From the NCBI GenBank assembly GCA_030765045.1, contig CM060967.1, positions 126,332,912 through 126,396,911 on the forward strand: a stretch of DNA of 64,000 nucleotides, written 5' to 3'. This stretch comes from Tenodera sinensis. Its lineage: Eukaryota > Arthropoda > Insecta > Mantodea > Mantidae. The translations under genes and the position numbers were made by a program. Shown in pieces: positions 12,493 to 24,655 of this stretch; the first letter of the stretch is position 1; every line of letters starts with the position of its first letter. A model generated the notes under the pieces. The model worked only from the letters and a program-made list of their open reading frames with translations, had not been told where the DNA came from and ran no database searches.

Positions 12493-12900
12493 GAAAGAAA
12501 CTTTTAAATTTCTACAATTTTCTATTTTTATTGCTACTTAATATTTCCGTGGTTTGTTAGAGCTTAAATGAATACAAAATGCTGTTAGTATGAGTACTAC
12601 ATTGCTACCCAAATCCCTTCAATATCCACGAACGCTAATCACCGTTTGTTTTACATAGGCCCACCCCGTTCATTACTTTGTAGCACCGCAGCGAGATTCG
12701 TACCCAACTAACCCATGATATTTAGCTATTGCCCAATTATGTTCAATTATCATTTAGCTAAATAAACTACGAGCCCATTACAATTACTGATTGGGGTACA
12801 GGTATCTACGATATATCGTCTGTTTTAAAACCAGGTTTAAATCAAAACGCACAATGACCAGGTTTATTGCTGCAGCAAGGAAACACATCATAGTGTGTAT
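12493..12900. other. No feature recognised
   Basis: Unassigned AT-rich sequence. Confidence 0.45.
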
Positions 12901-12904
12901 TTTT

Positions 12905-13087
12905 ACAGTCGGCGAGAACTAATCTGGCACTTGAGAGCTAGCTGATTCACTCACCTGCGAACGAGGCTAGCACTGTCTCGTCTAATCGACTAACCGTTGT
13001 AACACGATTGGACGAGATACCGCCAGTATAGTTCGCAGGTGAGTGAATCAGTTACCTGTCAAGTGCCAGGTTGGTTCTCGCCTACTT
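12905..13087. repeat. Near-perfect long palindrome (foldback element)
   Basis: Left arm from GGCGAGAACTAATCTGGCAC (12911) and right arm ending GTGCCAGGTTGGTTCTCGCC (13082) are inverted copies about 80 nt long. They share CTGATTCACTCACCTGCGAA and CTCGTC(T/C)AATCG. The loop is only about 10-15 nt. This fits a small foldback or MITE-like element. No coding capacity is present and the flanking duplication is not clear. Confidence 0.9.
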
Positions 13088-13883
13088 TACTTCTATTTAG
13101 TTTGTGTTTGAATTTCGTCCACCAACTGTCCACGTATCAATAACTCGTCATTTCAGCATTTTACATTTCAATGGTGGCTTAAGGTTTATCCATAGACAAC
13201 GAAAATATTTGGGTTTTGTTCTTTAATACTTTCTTTTGGGGTACAGACGTGTATTTTAATCTTTCATTTATACTGAGTTTCTGTGAAGTCAGTGCAAATT
13301 TAATTTATTAATAAATGTTGCCTGTTTTTAAACAAACTAGACGACTTTTATCAGGTTATATACAATCGCGTATTGAACTTTTAGACCTAATACTATGCTT
13401 TGCATCGCGCCTTCTATGCCAGCCTTGCAAGTGTAACTATTGTTTTACGAGATAAAGTAAGAAAGACGATAAATTGATTATCGTTGAAGGGGAGGAACAT
13501 TTGCAGCTCCTTTAATTGTGTTAAAACTTTAGTATTTAGGGAAGTGGTTTCTCAATGTTGACAAAGGAAGCGGGTTTATTGTCTCATACTGTAATTCGAT
13601 TGTTTCACTTCGGTTGCTGGGCAAATAGTAACAAAGCGACAATCCTTTCAGGAATTATCGTAGGAATTTGTTTTTCTTTCTCTGTTTATAAAATTCAAAT
13701 GAATATTCCACGCAATTGAGAACTATTCACAGAATACGAATGTATGTAAACAATTCTAAAGGACGCACCGCTTCTGATTGTTTGCAGAAATTCTTGGAAA
13801 TCATGCTATAATATAAATACTGACAAGTTACATTACATGGCCCCAGTCATAAATGATTTTGGAATACTCTTGTGCCAACTTTT
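13088..13883. other. No feature recognised
   Basis: Unassigned. No repeat shared within the window was seen. Confidence 0.45.
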
Positions 13884-14038
13884 AATTTCTCTACTACCTA
13901 GAGTAAATAGGGGCAGTGTTGTATTCGACCCAACATTTCGATGTCGAGATTTAACTGAAAATATCTTTTGAGGCTCCCTGAATAAAAAAGAGAGTTTTAG
14001 AAACAGGTCCGCCCGCGCGCGTGTCTATCTTTGAACAG
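13884..14038 (+). repeat. DR-A 5' fragment
   Basis: Contains the DR-A start (TTTCTCTACTACC then AAATAGGGGCAGTGTTGTAT), the TCGATGTCGAGATTT box and the run ending in a CG-rich GCCCGCGCGCGTG. It breaks off there and is followed at once by the start of another DR-A copy. Confidence 0.85.
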
Positions 14039-14039
14039 C

Positions 14040-14268
14040 TTAGAGGAAGAATTGTATTCCATCCAAAAATGCGATGTTGAGATTTCACCGGAAATATACG
14101 TTTTGAGGCCCTCTAAAATCCAAAAAGCATGTTTAGAAAAAGGTCCCCGTGTGTGTTTGTGTGTGTCTGTCAGTCTGTGGGCAAAAGTCGGTTAAAAACC
14201 AATAGGGTTTTTTAAGAATGATTATTATAAGAGTAGAGAAAGTCATGTGAGTGCAACACATAAGATTT
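14040..14268 (+). repeat. DR-A copy with large internal deletion
   Basis: Starts at the TTAGAGGAAGAATTGTATTC box and runs through the GTGTGTCTGTCAGTCTGTGG segment. It then jumps from GGTTAAAAACC directly to the 3' end (GAGTAGAGAAAGTCATGTGA), removing about 0.6 kb of the usual interior. Confidence 0.85.
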
Positions 14269-14269
14269 T

Positions 14270-14761
14270 ACTTTTTAGTTGAAATCGTTATTCCTTTTTT
14301 TCGTTTCTTCATTCCTTCTTTCCATCGCAAGCGCTTGAAAACCCTTGATAAAGGTTTTCGCAAGATATAGCTATGAAATGTTTGTTTACATCCAATTACG
14401 AAATATGCAGCAAGAGAAAGGTATATTTTGGGAGCTGTCCGTTAGTGCATTGAGCTTCGAGAGAAAACTCAGTGATGGCATCATGCTTAGCAAGTGTGAT
14501 AACTGCTAATGCTTGGGGTTCGCATGTAGCTGATAAAATTCTTCATTTGGGTAATGATTTGCACGTGAAATCAATTTCAAATTATAATGGTATTGTGCCA
14601 ATTCCGCCTTACTTGGGTGCTGATGACGTTTGGCTATAGAATGTTATAAATGATGACGCAAAAGTAACCTGCAGTCCAGTGACAAATAATTTTGAATTAC
14701 AAGGGGTCATACTATGAGATTCAGGTAGTGTGCTAGAAAAAAAGCATTTATGTCCTGGTCA
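14270..14761. other. Unassigned spacer between DR-A pieces
   Basis: Begins with TTACTTTTTAG, a possible trace of a further DR-A start. The rest is not recognised. Confidence 0.4.
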
Positions 14762-14989
14762 TGCAAAGAGAACGGAATGTCAAAGCCCTCGTATAGGGAC
14801 CAGGTCTCAAAAGATCTGAATATCGTCTAATACACTGTAAACTACTCCCATGGTACCCAGAAGGCAATGTGTAATAAAACCATTTACAAACGTTTATCGA
14901 AATTAATACGAATTATAAAGAAAAATAATCGTATTTAGGAATAGTTTGCACAAGAGTACAGTAAGTCATGTGAGTGCAACACATCTGAT
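14762..14989 (+). repeat. DR-A 3' fragment
   Basis: Begins in the CAAAGAGAACGGAAT box and ends with GTAAGTCATGTGAGTGCAAC and ACATCTGATTT. It runs straight into the start of the next copy. Confidence 0.85.
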
Positions 14990-15776
14990 TTTACTTTCTC
15001 TACTACGTTTAGCAAAGTAGAGGAAGTATTGTGTTCCACCCAAAAATTCGATATCGAGATTTCACCGGAAATATATGTTTTGTGGCCCCCTGAATAAAAA
15101 AAGCAGTTTTAGAAGGAAAGGTAGGTTAAAAGTCAAAGTTGGTGTTTAAGTTTAATGATTTTCAAGGATGCGACGCTAAGATTTTGAAGAAAATTGCTCC
15201 ACCCTAAACTATCCTTCAAATGAAAATTTTTTCGCAAATGTTGATTTTCTTGAAAATGGCTCAAACGATTTTGATTAAAATGCCGTGTATTTGAGATATT
15301 TTTATGACAAATGAAATGTATAACTTAAATTTTCTAGCTATAGCCCATGAAGTCCTATTTACTCTGGGTGAGTTTAGCATAACTGGTAAACCGTAAGAGA
15401 TAGACCAAATCTTACTATACAAAAAATGTAGATCTTGCAATTTATGCCTAAATAAAGTTTTTTGTAGAGTGAACCATTTCGGAGATATTCCTTGTTATTT
15501 GTGTAAGTTTCGGAGAATTTATTCTTCTGTCAAATGGAACATCATTGTTAATTTTTAATATGTTAACAGCGTAAAGAGAACGGAATTTGAAATCTTTAAA
15601 GATTTGACTATCGCTTAAAGCCTACTGTATTCCCATGTTCCTCTTGCACCGACAAGAAAATAATAAGAGAATTTCTGCAAATGTTTATCTTAACAGGAAG
15701 AACATGTAGGAATAAGAGTTTGTAAGAATGGTTAGTGCAAGAGGAGAGAAAGTCATGTGAGTGCAACACGTCAGAT
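14990..15776 (+). repeat. DR-A copy, near full length
   Basis: From TTACTTTCTCTACTACG through TCGATATCGAGATTT, the core AACGATTTTGATTAAAATGC, GAACCATTTCGGAGATATTC and ACGGAATTTGAAA to the end GAGAGAAAGTCATGTGAGTG. The GT-rich segment is missing in this copy. The 3' frame seen in other copies is broken here by a one-base loss. Confidence 0.92.
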
Positions 15777-16955
15777 TGTGAACCGTTATAACGGAAGGGG
15801 CTTGGTTGAACGAATATACTGTTATAGATTACAAAGCATATTGAGACTTTTTTAAGTTTTTGTTATCAAAAACTTTAAATTCTGGCCTTTTTATGTTGAA
15901 CTGTATCTAAATAGCGAATAGCAGGTACTTATACGGTGGGATTAAGGCAAAGCGGTATCCAGGAAATGATTTAATGCATTTTTGAAGCTGAATGCTTTCC
16001 AGAGAAAACTGATGCAATATTCATGAGCTGGCATTTATATTCTCCCGAGTGCTGCATATTTACGACATTTTTTGATACCTCCAGATTCATAGGAACTATA
16101 GAAGTCGTTTGCAGGGAGCGTTACGATTTACTTGAAAGGAAAAAGGGTCGTAAATGTTGCAACAGAATTTAAGGGCCTACCAGCTTATAGTTGAGGAGAT
16201 GCAAGATTCTTCTTATAACCTGAAATAACAATACATTTCATGCTTTCCTTTAGTGTGAAATCTTTTTGGACGAATAGTTTTCACTATGAAGATGAAGTGC
16301 AAAAGCAAAGCGAACGTTCAATCTATTATGTCCATGGAATAATTTTGTAGTAAAGTAAATCGTTAGCTAAGGAATTAAATATTGTGACAAAAATTGACAC
16401 TTATTGCTATGTTATCAAGGGCGTTGCATCAGTGGATGTGGGTGATGTGTTGCATATCCTAACAGTTTTCCTTAGTTAACTTTTCCTATTATCTATATAC
16501 TGATCCAATTGGTTAATGTTTGCTGAGGAGTATTTTCGAACAAAAATCTGCTATGAATTACTATTGTTAGCGTATGACGCCATTCATTGAAACAGAGTGG
16601 CTGGTGCCTCTGCTAGCTTCACGCTAGTCACGTCAAACGCCGTGAGTGCGCACTGGATGCAACGCAGAAAAATGCATCTCGCTTGTTAATGTTAATGAGG
16701 TTTAAAGCTAAGTTTCTCAGCATTTTCTTTGGCAGGAAGGTTAATTTCATATTTTTAACTTCTTCTGTACGTGTCAGAGTACAAGCAGGACTTTCAACAG
16801 TCATGTGTGTGAACATGTAAGAGCAAAATACGCCAGAAAACTGAGGGCAGAGTATGTACACTGCTCATCTGCATCTGCGTGATTCACTACGAGGAAAACA
16901 CGTGTTGTAGAGAGAACGCTGCATTTCCTGGAAATCTACTGCATCGAAAATGGAG
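15777..16955. other. No feature recognised
   Basis: AT-rich and non-coding by inspection. Confidence 0.45.
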
Positions 16956-16957
16956 CG

Positions 16958-17100
16958 GCGTCAGGGTGGGTTTTCTCCGGGTACTCCGGTTTCCCCCGCC
17001 ATCTCATTCCACCGGTGCTTCATCTTCATTCCATGTATCATCAGTGTCACCGCTTGCGGTGTCGTAGTAGTAAAAGCGGGCGTTAAACACTACAAAACAA
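16958..17100 (+). mobile_element. SINE-like fragment with TTTTCTCCGGGTACTCCGG motif
   Basis: GGGTTTTCTCCGGGTACTCC and the following GGTTTCCCCC form a motif found in the conserved domains of several animal SINE families (established knowledge; exact family not assigned). The tail GGCGTTAAACACTACAAAAC follows. A related minus-strand copy is at 46.46-46.64 kb. Confidence 0.65.
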
Positions 17101-17194
17101 AACAATGACAATCGAAAATGGAATCCGAGTGCTTGTAATCAACAGACTGACAAGTAGTAGTGTATTACTGTCGTCATGATGTGGTGAAATGATG

Positions 17195-17450
17195 ATGTGA
17201 TGAAGTTTTAATGAGTGTTGAGCAATTGTATAGTTAGAGTTAGCGTATGAGAGACAGAGAAAGCGTAGAAAGACAGTAAAAAGACTGAATCGAAGTTACG
17301 ATAAGAAAACAGTTGTGAGTTGTAATATCACGGAAGACTGTAGACTGTGTTAACGTCAATAAAAAATAACTGTGTCTTTGTGCATACGTTTTAGAAGAAA
17401 ATAAAGTAAGAAAAAGTTATTAGACTGGAATTTTGTCACTTTTATTGTCT
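17195..17450 (+). mobile_element. LTR fragment (LTR-1 family, 3' part)
   Basis: Shares GAGTGTTGAG, GAGACAGAGAAAGCG, GTTGTGAGTTGTAATATCAC and the AAAATAAAGTAAG polyadenylation-type segment with 31.96-32.22, 49.70-49.98 and 51.6-51.83 kb. The 5' half of the LTR is absent. Confidence 0.75.
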
Positions 17451-17961
17451 TTGTCGCAATATTCTAGAAAGTAGTGGCATGTTTAGTTTTCTTGTTTCAA
17501 CAATAAATTGTAAACTGCTGAGAAGAAAGGGGAGGATGTAAGGTCAATGTTGAATGTTTTGAAATTTACTAAGAGACAAGATTCAGTAGTTGCATGAATG
17601 TTACACAATGCATGGATATAAATGTCCTTGTGTGAAAGACTTGAAGACACGCCAAGAAAAGAAAGAAGGAATGAAAAAGCATCTGTTCAAAATATTGTTG
17701 TTAAGAGCTTGTTGATTTGTAAAAATATTCTCACCCGCACTGTACGCTTCACATATGCCACACGTGGGAGATATTGCCAAACACTTCTTTTTTATAAACA
17801 TTAAAATGCATGCATGCGGGTGTTTCTCACGTTTGTCAAGGAAATAACCTTTATAGTATGTATTCCAGCTTCCGCTCTGTTTTTCATTTTATACGTTCAT
17901 TGTGCTCATTTTCAACATGTGCATCACGTCATCTTTGTTTACTTTATAGTTTGAATATCTA
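17451..17961. other. No feature recognised
   Basis: Unassigned AT-rich sequence. Confidence 0.45.
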
Positions 17962-17963
17962 TA

Positions 17964-18597
17964 CAGGATGGAAGGGAAGTTATTACATTTCTTCTAATAT
18001 GTGCTTCAAAGGAGCATTACAAACAAAATAGTCTAATAGCATTTTGCTCTTTGATCAGCCGATTTCGAAAAAATAAATGGTATTTGTTCCAAACTGGATG
18101 CGTAATTCCACAAGAATGTACGAACTTGTTACTTGTAAGATGCGTAGAGTAACTTATTTCTGACATAGCTTCGGTAGTAATTATAATATCACACAGGATT
18201 GCGAAATAATTGATCACGTAAAAGAATTGAAGGAATACTCCGAGCAGCTCTTTCAGACGTGAAGTAACTCAACAACTGGTTTCTGGATGTACACAGGTCG
18301 GTCGCTGGCAGGGTCGTTTAATGTTTTGGGAGCTAAAACTTCTGATTGACTTACACTCGCACAGCAAACATGGAAGGACAAGGCAGGGCATGCGTTTATG
18401 TTCTCAAGACGCACCGCTACGGTGTTTATGTACTGACCTAGTGAATGTGACACCCGCACTATCTGAACTTGTTTTCGACAGAGCTAAAATATCTCCATAG
18501 GAAGTGGTCAGAGAAAAAAACGTAAGATACAAAATGTGTTCCAAATGCGGAGATCTACACTGGTTTAAATTAATGTAATGACTTCCCTTCCACCCGG
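17964..18597 (+). mobile_element. Non-autonomous TA-flanked DNA transposon (MITE-T), copy 1
   Basis: Terminal inverted repeats are CAGGATGGAAGGGAAGTTAT on the left and the reverse complement of CCGGGTGGAAGGGAAGTCAT on the right, continuing into ATTACATT / AATGTAAT. TA lies immediately outside both ends (17962-17963 and 18598-18599), as expected for Tc1/mariner-type insertion. The 634-nt interior has no transposase frame. A second, inverted copy of 595 nt is at 51.88-52.48 kb. The two interiors align in part (for example GACATAGCTTCGGTAGTAAT here and its reverse complement there). Confidence 0.9.
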
Positions 18598-18599
18598 TA

Positions 18600-19770
18600 G
18601 GTCTTAAGCTGCCTATGTAAAGTTAATTCATTTCACTTTTAAAATACACTGTGCTCTTTACTAAATGGTCTTAGGCGCGTGTCGTATAGCACTCTTTAGA
18701 ATAAACCTTATAAACTCAATCGATTTGCTCACATCGTCAATATCTATCCCTCTCCAGCATTAAGGAATAAATGTATTTTCACTGTAGCGGAGCAGGTTAG
18801 AGGCTATTTTTAATTTCAACAGGTGCTAAAATGTATTTTGCTTAGAAAAGTGCTAAAAGACTCAACATTGCCTAAAGGAGGAATGCAATCTCATACAGCA
18901 GTGCATAGAGCTCATTTGTTTTATTCCTGCGAGGAGTTGAGGCAGGAGAGCCACCTCCATCAGGAAGCAAAAAGAACATCGATAGATCCCAGCGGTGCTT
19001 TAAGCATGCTTTGGTGGAAACTCGATTAACATCAACGAGATTAAAATATGTCGAAATACAAGCTGCAAGATACTGTTTCAGCCAGAATAACCTGGCTAAT
19101 AGATGCAAGCGTAACAAATGTAAAATACTAAGTTTCGTTTCGGTAGAGTTAATCGTTTTCTAAAAATGTTCATTTTTTCTCAATGTAATTAACAAGGCTG
19201 AGCGAAGGGTTTAGTCCTTGCATACGCTAATAACCTTGTATCCTTCCAGGTGAGTACTGTCTCAGATGTAAACAAAACACCCGAACGGTGTGTGCTTCTA
19301 TGTAAAGAAAACACTTGCCCAGTGCGTTTACCCTACCGCTTAAGGGGGCTACTATCTCGGGCAAATCCACATGAGACTAAGTATTATGGCTGAAAGGTGT
19401 GAATGCAACTGAAATGACGCATTCGTTCAAGTAATAATGAATATTCAGTTTTTTTTAAGAAAGCAAAAATATGAATTGGTCGAAACGTATTTTAGGGTTA
19501 AAAAGGGATAGGTATAGATTTTCCTAATAATGGACCTTATTATTATTCTAATTATTACCATTATTATATTATTACTATTATCATCATCCGCTACAGCTAA
19601 AATAGTAGTAATTGCGTTTAATACACAAGTAAATAAAAGTCTTCTTCATGAAACAATTGTGTTTTTTGTAGGTTACTGGGCATTTGTTTACATATTTGCG
19701 CGACAGTTACTGAAATAATACACCGTTTATATCCATTCGTCAAGAAGCTAGCTGACTCCAAATATTTGGC
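18600..19770. other. No gene recognised
   Basis: Unassigned. There is a short degenerate ATT-rich run near 19535-19590. Confidence 0.45.
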
Positions 19771-19775
19771 ACAAC

Positions 19776-19951
<176 letters not shown>

Positions 19952-22440
19952 GGCGCAACGGCTGTTTATTCACAATAATTGTATTAGGCACATTTGTTAC
20001 ATTCATCTCATAGAATCCTTGGTTAACGTATGACCGAAGCAGTGCCTTCCATCGGTATGATGTATTTGCTTTTGTTACTAACATGCTGTTCAAATGTTTC
20101 GGAACCTGCCACCGGAGTAATAAAATGTCTGCTTTTGTGGCTAGTGTAAAATGCAATAGATGTTAAAACGAAATACATAAAACATATCGTATGAAATATC
20201 GCATTTCAAGCGAAATATCGACGTGGCTCAAATTTTTCCTTTAATATCGAATTTTATGTACACTGCTATAATAGACACTCACTAAAAATATTAACTTACA
20301 ACATTTATTTATCTGAAAGATCGCATTCCATCGCTAATTTTGAAACCACAACTGCCTAATATTGTAATCATCACGCAATATTAATATTGGTATATTTCAA
20401 CACTATTTTTATTCAAAAGCAGTGATCACTTTTTAAAAGTAAATTATTTAAGTAGTGATGATGGTGTCAATTTTGGTGATATTTTCTATGGTACCCACAG
20501 CTAAGTCAATTAATTGCACAACGACTGTAACACCCACTGTAATGTACCCTGAACAGCTCAAAACATAAGTGGTTTCATTGCAGTAGTATATTTCTTGCTC
20601 TACCAGTAAAGCACAAGCGAATTGACGTAACGTATTTATACACGGTGATTAAAAATGCTTTTACTATGTTTGAGGATAGGTTCCTTACACTGAAACAAGA
20701 AAAAGGTTCATGTAAACATATATCCTAAAATGCTCTGTTTTCGCGTTGTTAGTATATAAATTTACTAACGGGAGTTTACGTTCAATGACCTTCCAGGTCC
20801 TACCCAACACTCCATGTATCTGTGCACGTATTTATAGAAAGCTTTTACCCATTCTATCTCACGTACTACTTGACAAAGCGGCGAGGCGTATTCACGTTGG
20901 TAGTGGAGCGCTGTGATCGCTTGTTATCTTGTTTACTAGAACAGCGAAGGACTAGAAACGGCGTGGAGTGGAGTGGAGTGTGGAGTTTAAGGGCCCGTCG
21001 ACAGCTGGGTCATTTGGGCTCCAGAAACGGCGTATAGTCAGTGATAAAATACATATAGATAATCTCTCACGCCTGGCGATTTCACACATTGTCATTCTGA
21101 AGATATGATTTAATCTGAACAGAGTGTACATACACTGTCTGGCCGTGTTTGTGTGATAAGCTCAAGTAAACAACTGGGAAGTTTCAAATTCTTTCCGATA
21201 CGGCTGGTGGCTTAGTCAAGTAGTAGATGGCGATGTGTTACCATAGATACTTGTTTACATTTGTCGTTTGTTTATATGCAGTGAGTTAACTAAAAGTGTA
21301 CCTGTCTGTCTTTAATGTCCCAATTATTTACATGCTACACCACCAGGAAGTGTTTGACAGGGTGCAACGAGTACAAATGTGTCTAGATGCAAGAAGAGAA
21401 CATTTTGAGTATTCGACATGAGTTTGTGTGTTGAACACTTACTAACAAACTGACAATGCAAACATTCTTTCATTAATAACGCCTTGAACTGTAATAAACC
21501 GAAAACGAAAGATTCTGAGACACATGTTTAAATGAACCCTTTTCTTGTTTCAGTGTAATGAACGCGCTCAGAAACTTTGTAAATGAATTTTTAATTATCT
21601 TATATATCTTTTCTTTTCTAAGTTCTTGGCATGCGAATTTGTAAGAAAATCTGCATTTTACTCAACCATCACACTATACAGTCATAACTTGATTTTATTT
21701 AAAATCATATTTTATCTGAACTAAGCCGCGAGGATAGAATATGAATTTCATACATGAGTAACATTATCGATATAAATGTTTCGCTAGGAGGCTTCAACAA
21801 GGAGTATAATGTAGCTAATATCCCCATACCTCTAACAACGTAACTGTCAAATAATTCGTATTAGAAAAATCAGTGTAGACGTAATCTACTCATAAAATAA
21901 ATTGTTTTGCTGCTTCGAGCCGAGAAAATCGAGACTTGATTTTAACCCTGTAGTGTATTTTAAATAACATACCTATTTTGCATAGGCTATCACGGAGACA
22001 ACTCTTTTTAATATTTAACAGCACATCCCATGCCAAGCTGTATGTAATGTTTAAATTTAATAAAAGAAATGCACATAAAAGCCATCCTTTTGTACAGAGA
22101 GTAGAAAAAACAGCACTTTTTTACTTTCCTTTCAATTTTATTGAGTTTTGCACATAATTATGAGATTGTGTTCATTGACTACTGTATTCCTACATAAAAA
22201 TATTTAACTTTGTCTTTCTTCTTAAAAACATTTCTACATCAAAGGCATGCAATGTGTGAAGAAACTTTATTTAATGTTTCTAAACATTCCTAAACACACA
22301 CAACAAAACGAACTAGTGAGCTGAGGTTCCATAATCCTGACATTAATTATTTAATGTGCAGTGTATTTACTTATTTAAGGGATATTTCTGAGAAGTATGG
22401 AACTGTTTCTGTTTTTCTCAAGTTATGTGACATCGGCACA
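19952..22440. other. No gene recognised
   Basis: Unassigned. A small (GGAGT)n run and a repeated CTAGAAACGGCGT / CCAGAAACGGCGT pair lie at 20951-21040. Confidence 0.45.
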
Positions 22441-22499
22441 GAACTGCTAGTTACAGTTTCGCACAAGTAGAACAGTGCTGTATATAATGTTTGCGAGAC

Positions 22500-22622
22500 C
22501 TGGCCCAAACTGGGGTGCGAAGACGCCGGCGCTGGACCGGCTGCAGGGGGGGTCTGCTCGTGGGCGAGGTGGACGCCGAGGTCGCTGTCTTCTGGTCCGC
22601 ATCGCTGGCATTTGTCTGCTCC
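22500..22622 (-). other. Candidate host-gene exon in a GC-rich island (function unknown)
   Basis: A sharp GC-rich block in AT-rich surroundings. On the minus strand it is preceded by a pyrimidine-rich stretch ending TTGCGTTGTACAG and followed by CAG|GTCTCG. A 123-nt exon (41 codons' worth) would fit between these borders. All three minus frames are open. One reads EQTNASDADQKTATSASTSP with G/C at most third positions, and another, codon-aligned with the borders, reads GADKCQRCGPEDSDLG. A plus-strand frame is also open, so strand and frame are not settled. The donor GTCTCG is weak. No family is recognised. It could also be a decayed GC-rich repeat. Confidence 0.35.
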
Positions 22623-23055
22623 CTGTACAACGCAACACACGTGACAAGAACACAAGAAAACACAATGTTCACACCCTAGAGGAAAGTCAGTGTAAACATA
22701 CATCAGCAAATGTCAACAAATAGTAGACAATGTGTCGCAAGAAAAACATCAGCGAATCTGAAACGTAAACAAAACAATACATTCACAATGTAACAACACT
22801 TATATGACAGAGCAGAAAACTTGACGAGATTTTAGGATATCACACACTGGGAATTTGGAAATTTAAATCCTGCTCACATAAAAATATACATAAATTTCAG
22901 ATACAAGATAAAATATAATTTTGGTATCAAATGTAAACTTATACAGAAACATGTATTAAACAGTAATTTTAAAACAAAAAAATTAAACATACAATAAACT
23001 TATACAAACGGAAAACATTTTCAGATATGGGTAAGGTCCCGAAATATGGCCCCCC
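22623..23055. other. No feature recognised
   Basis: AT-rich and non-coding by inspection. Confidence 0.45.
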
Positions 23056-23932
23056 TTTTACTCTCTCTACTATGTATAGTAAGCACAGGAAATATTGTAT
23101 TCCACCCAAAAGTTCGACATCGAGATTTCACAAAAAATATGTTTTGAGGACCCCCGAGTTCAAAAAAAAAAAAAAAAAAATTCTTAGAAAAGGTTCGCGC
23201 GCGCGTATGTGTGTGTCAGTGTGTGTGTCTGTGGGCAGCCTAACTTAAAAACAAAAGGTCAGTTAAAAGTCAAAGTTATTAAGTTTAATATCTTACAAGG
23301 ATGCGACATGAAGATTTTGAAGAAAATTGCTCCACTCTAAACTACCCTTTACTTGGAAAAATTTTCGAAAATTTTGATTTTCTCGAAAATGGTTCCAATG
23401 ATTTTGATTAAAATGCCATATGTTTGAAATATTTTTATGGCAAATGAAATGCATATTTTGAATCTTCTGGCTATAGCCTATGTGGTCGTATTTTCTCTGA
23501 ATGACCTTTGTATAGCTATATAGCTTATAAACCATAAGCGATAGACCAAATCTTATACAAAAAATGTAAGTCTTGCCAAAACACAATTTATGTCCAAATA
23601 ATTTTTTTTATTGAGTGAACCATTTCGGAAATATTGCTTGTTATTTGTGTGAATTTTCGAAAACGAACTTTCGTGAAATGGAACAGCATTATTCATTGTT
23701 TTATATGTTAGCCGTCCAAAGAGAACGGAATTTGAAAGCTTTAAAAGATTTGACTATCGCTCAAAGCCTACTGTATTCCCATATTCCCCTTGCGGCTAAA
23801 AGGAAATAAGCAATAACAATTTCTGCAAATGTTTATGTGGACTAACACGAAGGAGATATAGGAATAAGAGTTTGTAAGAATGGTTAGTACAAGAGTAGAG
23901 AAAGTTATATGAGCACAACACATCAGATTTTT
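23056..23932 (+). repeat. DR-A copy, full length
   Basis: Starts TTTTACTCTCTCTACTATG and ends GTAGAGAAAGTTATATGAGC then ACAACACATCAGATTTTTA. It includes an A18 run, the CGCGCGCG/GTGTGTGTC segment and the interior core. A frame at 23615-23809 keeps LKALKDLTIAQSL, shared with copies at 49.4 and 57.5 kb. Confidence 0.95.
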
Positions 23933-24535
23933 ATTATTATTTATAACTCTCTCACATAGTTTGCACATAAAAATCAATGCACGGTTTATTATACACTCAT
24001 GTAAGCTCACAGTTAGATACAGAGTCACTAATGACAACTTGATTTAGAGGTTAACAAATAATTATGAAATAAAGTGGAATTATTGTTTTACTCATGACAA
24101 AAATGTTCCAAATATGGCCGTTGTCGCGAAATACATGTACAAAGATGAGAGTAAGCTACGTAAATAGTTAAATACACATAATTTTGCAAAAACGAATAAA
24201 ATATGGAAAATAGTTTACTATTAATAGTTGCTTTTAAAACAAATAGTGCAAATATATGCAGTTTTACATGGAATAACAACATATTTGGTATACACTACCA
24301 AGGGGGCCATATTAGGAGAAGGGCTTGCTTTTAATATGACGCCTGTTTGGCGAGGCTATGTTTACTATGAAAGCTAGTAAACTGTTCTACGATAAAGCAA
24401 AGAATCCTGGGCTTCAGTGGTGCTAAACGCTGGTTTATAATAGTTATTTCGAGGTAACAAAAACGTGTGAAAAACTCACCTTTACATTCAAAATTAAGCA
24501 CAATATGTAGAACTGCAACAAAACTGCTTCTTCCT
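23933..24535. other. No feature recognised
   Basis: Unassigned AT-rich sequence. Confidence 0.45.
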
Positions 24536-24655
24536 CATTCTTAAATTCCCCAACCGATTCGTTTTTTCCCGGTAGACCACAAGGGAATCTCACATCAGAG
24601 ATAAATACCCCAAGGGCGACTTGAAAATTGTTGACATAAATAAACAATACTTACC
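24536..24655 (-). mobile_element. SINE-1 head fragment
   Basis: CCCGGTAGACCACAAGGGAA and ATAAATACCCCAAGGGCGAC match the SINE-1 heads at 7.2 and 25.97 kb. No tRNA-like part is left. Confidence 0.7.
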
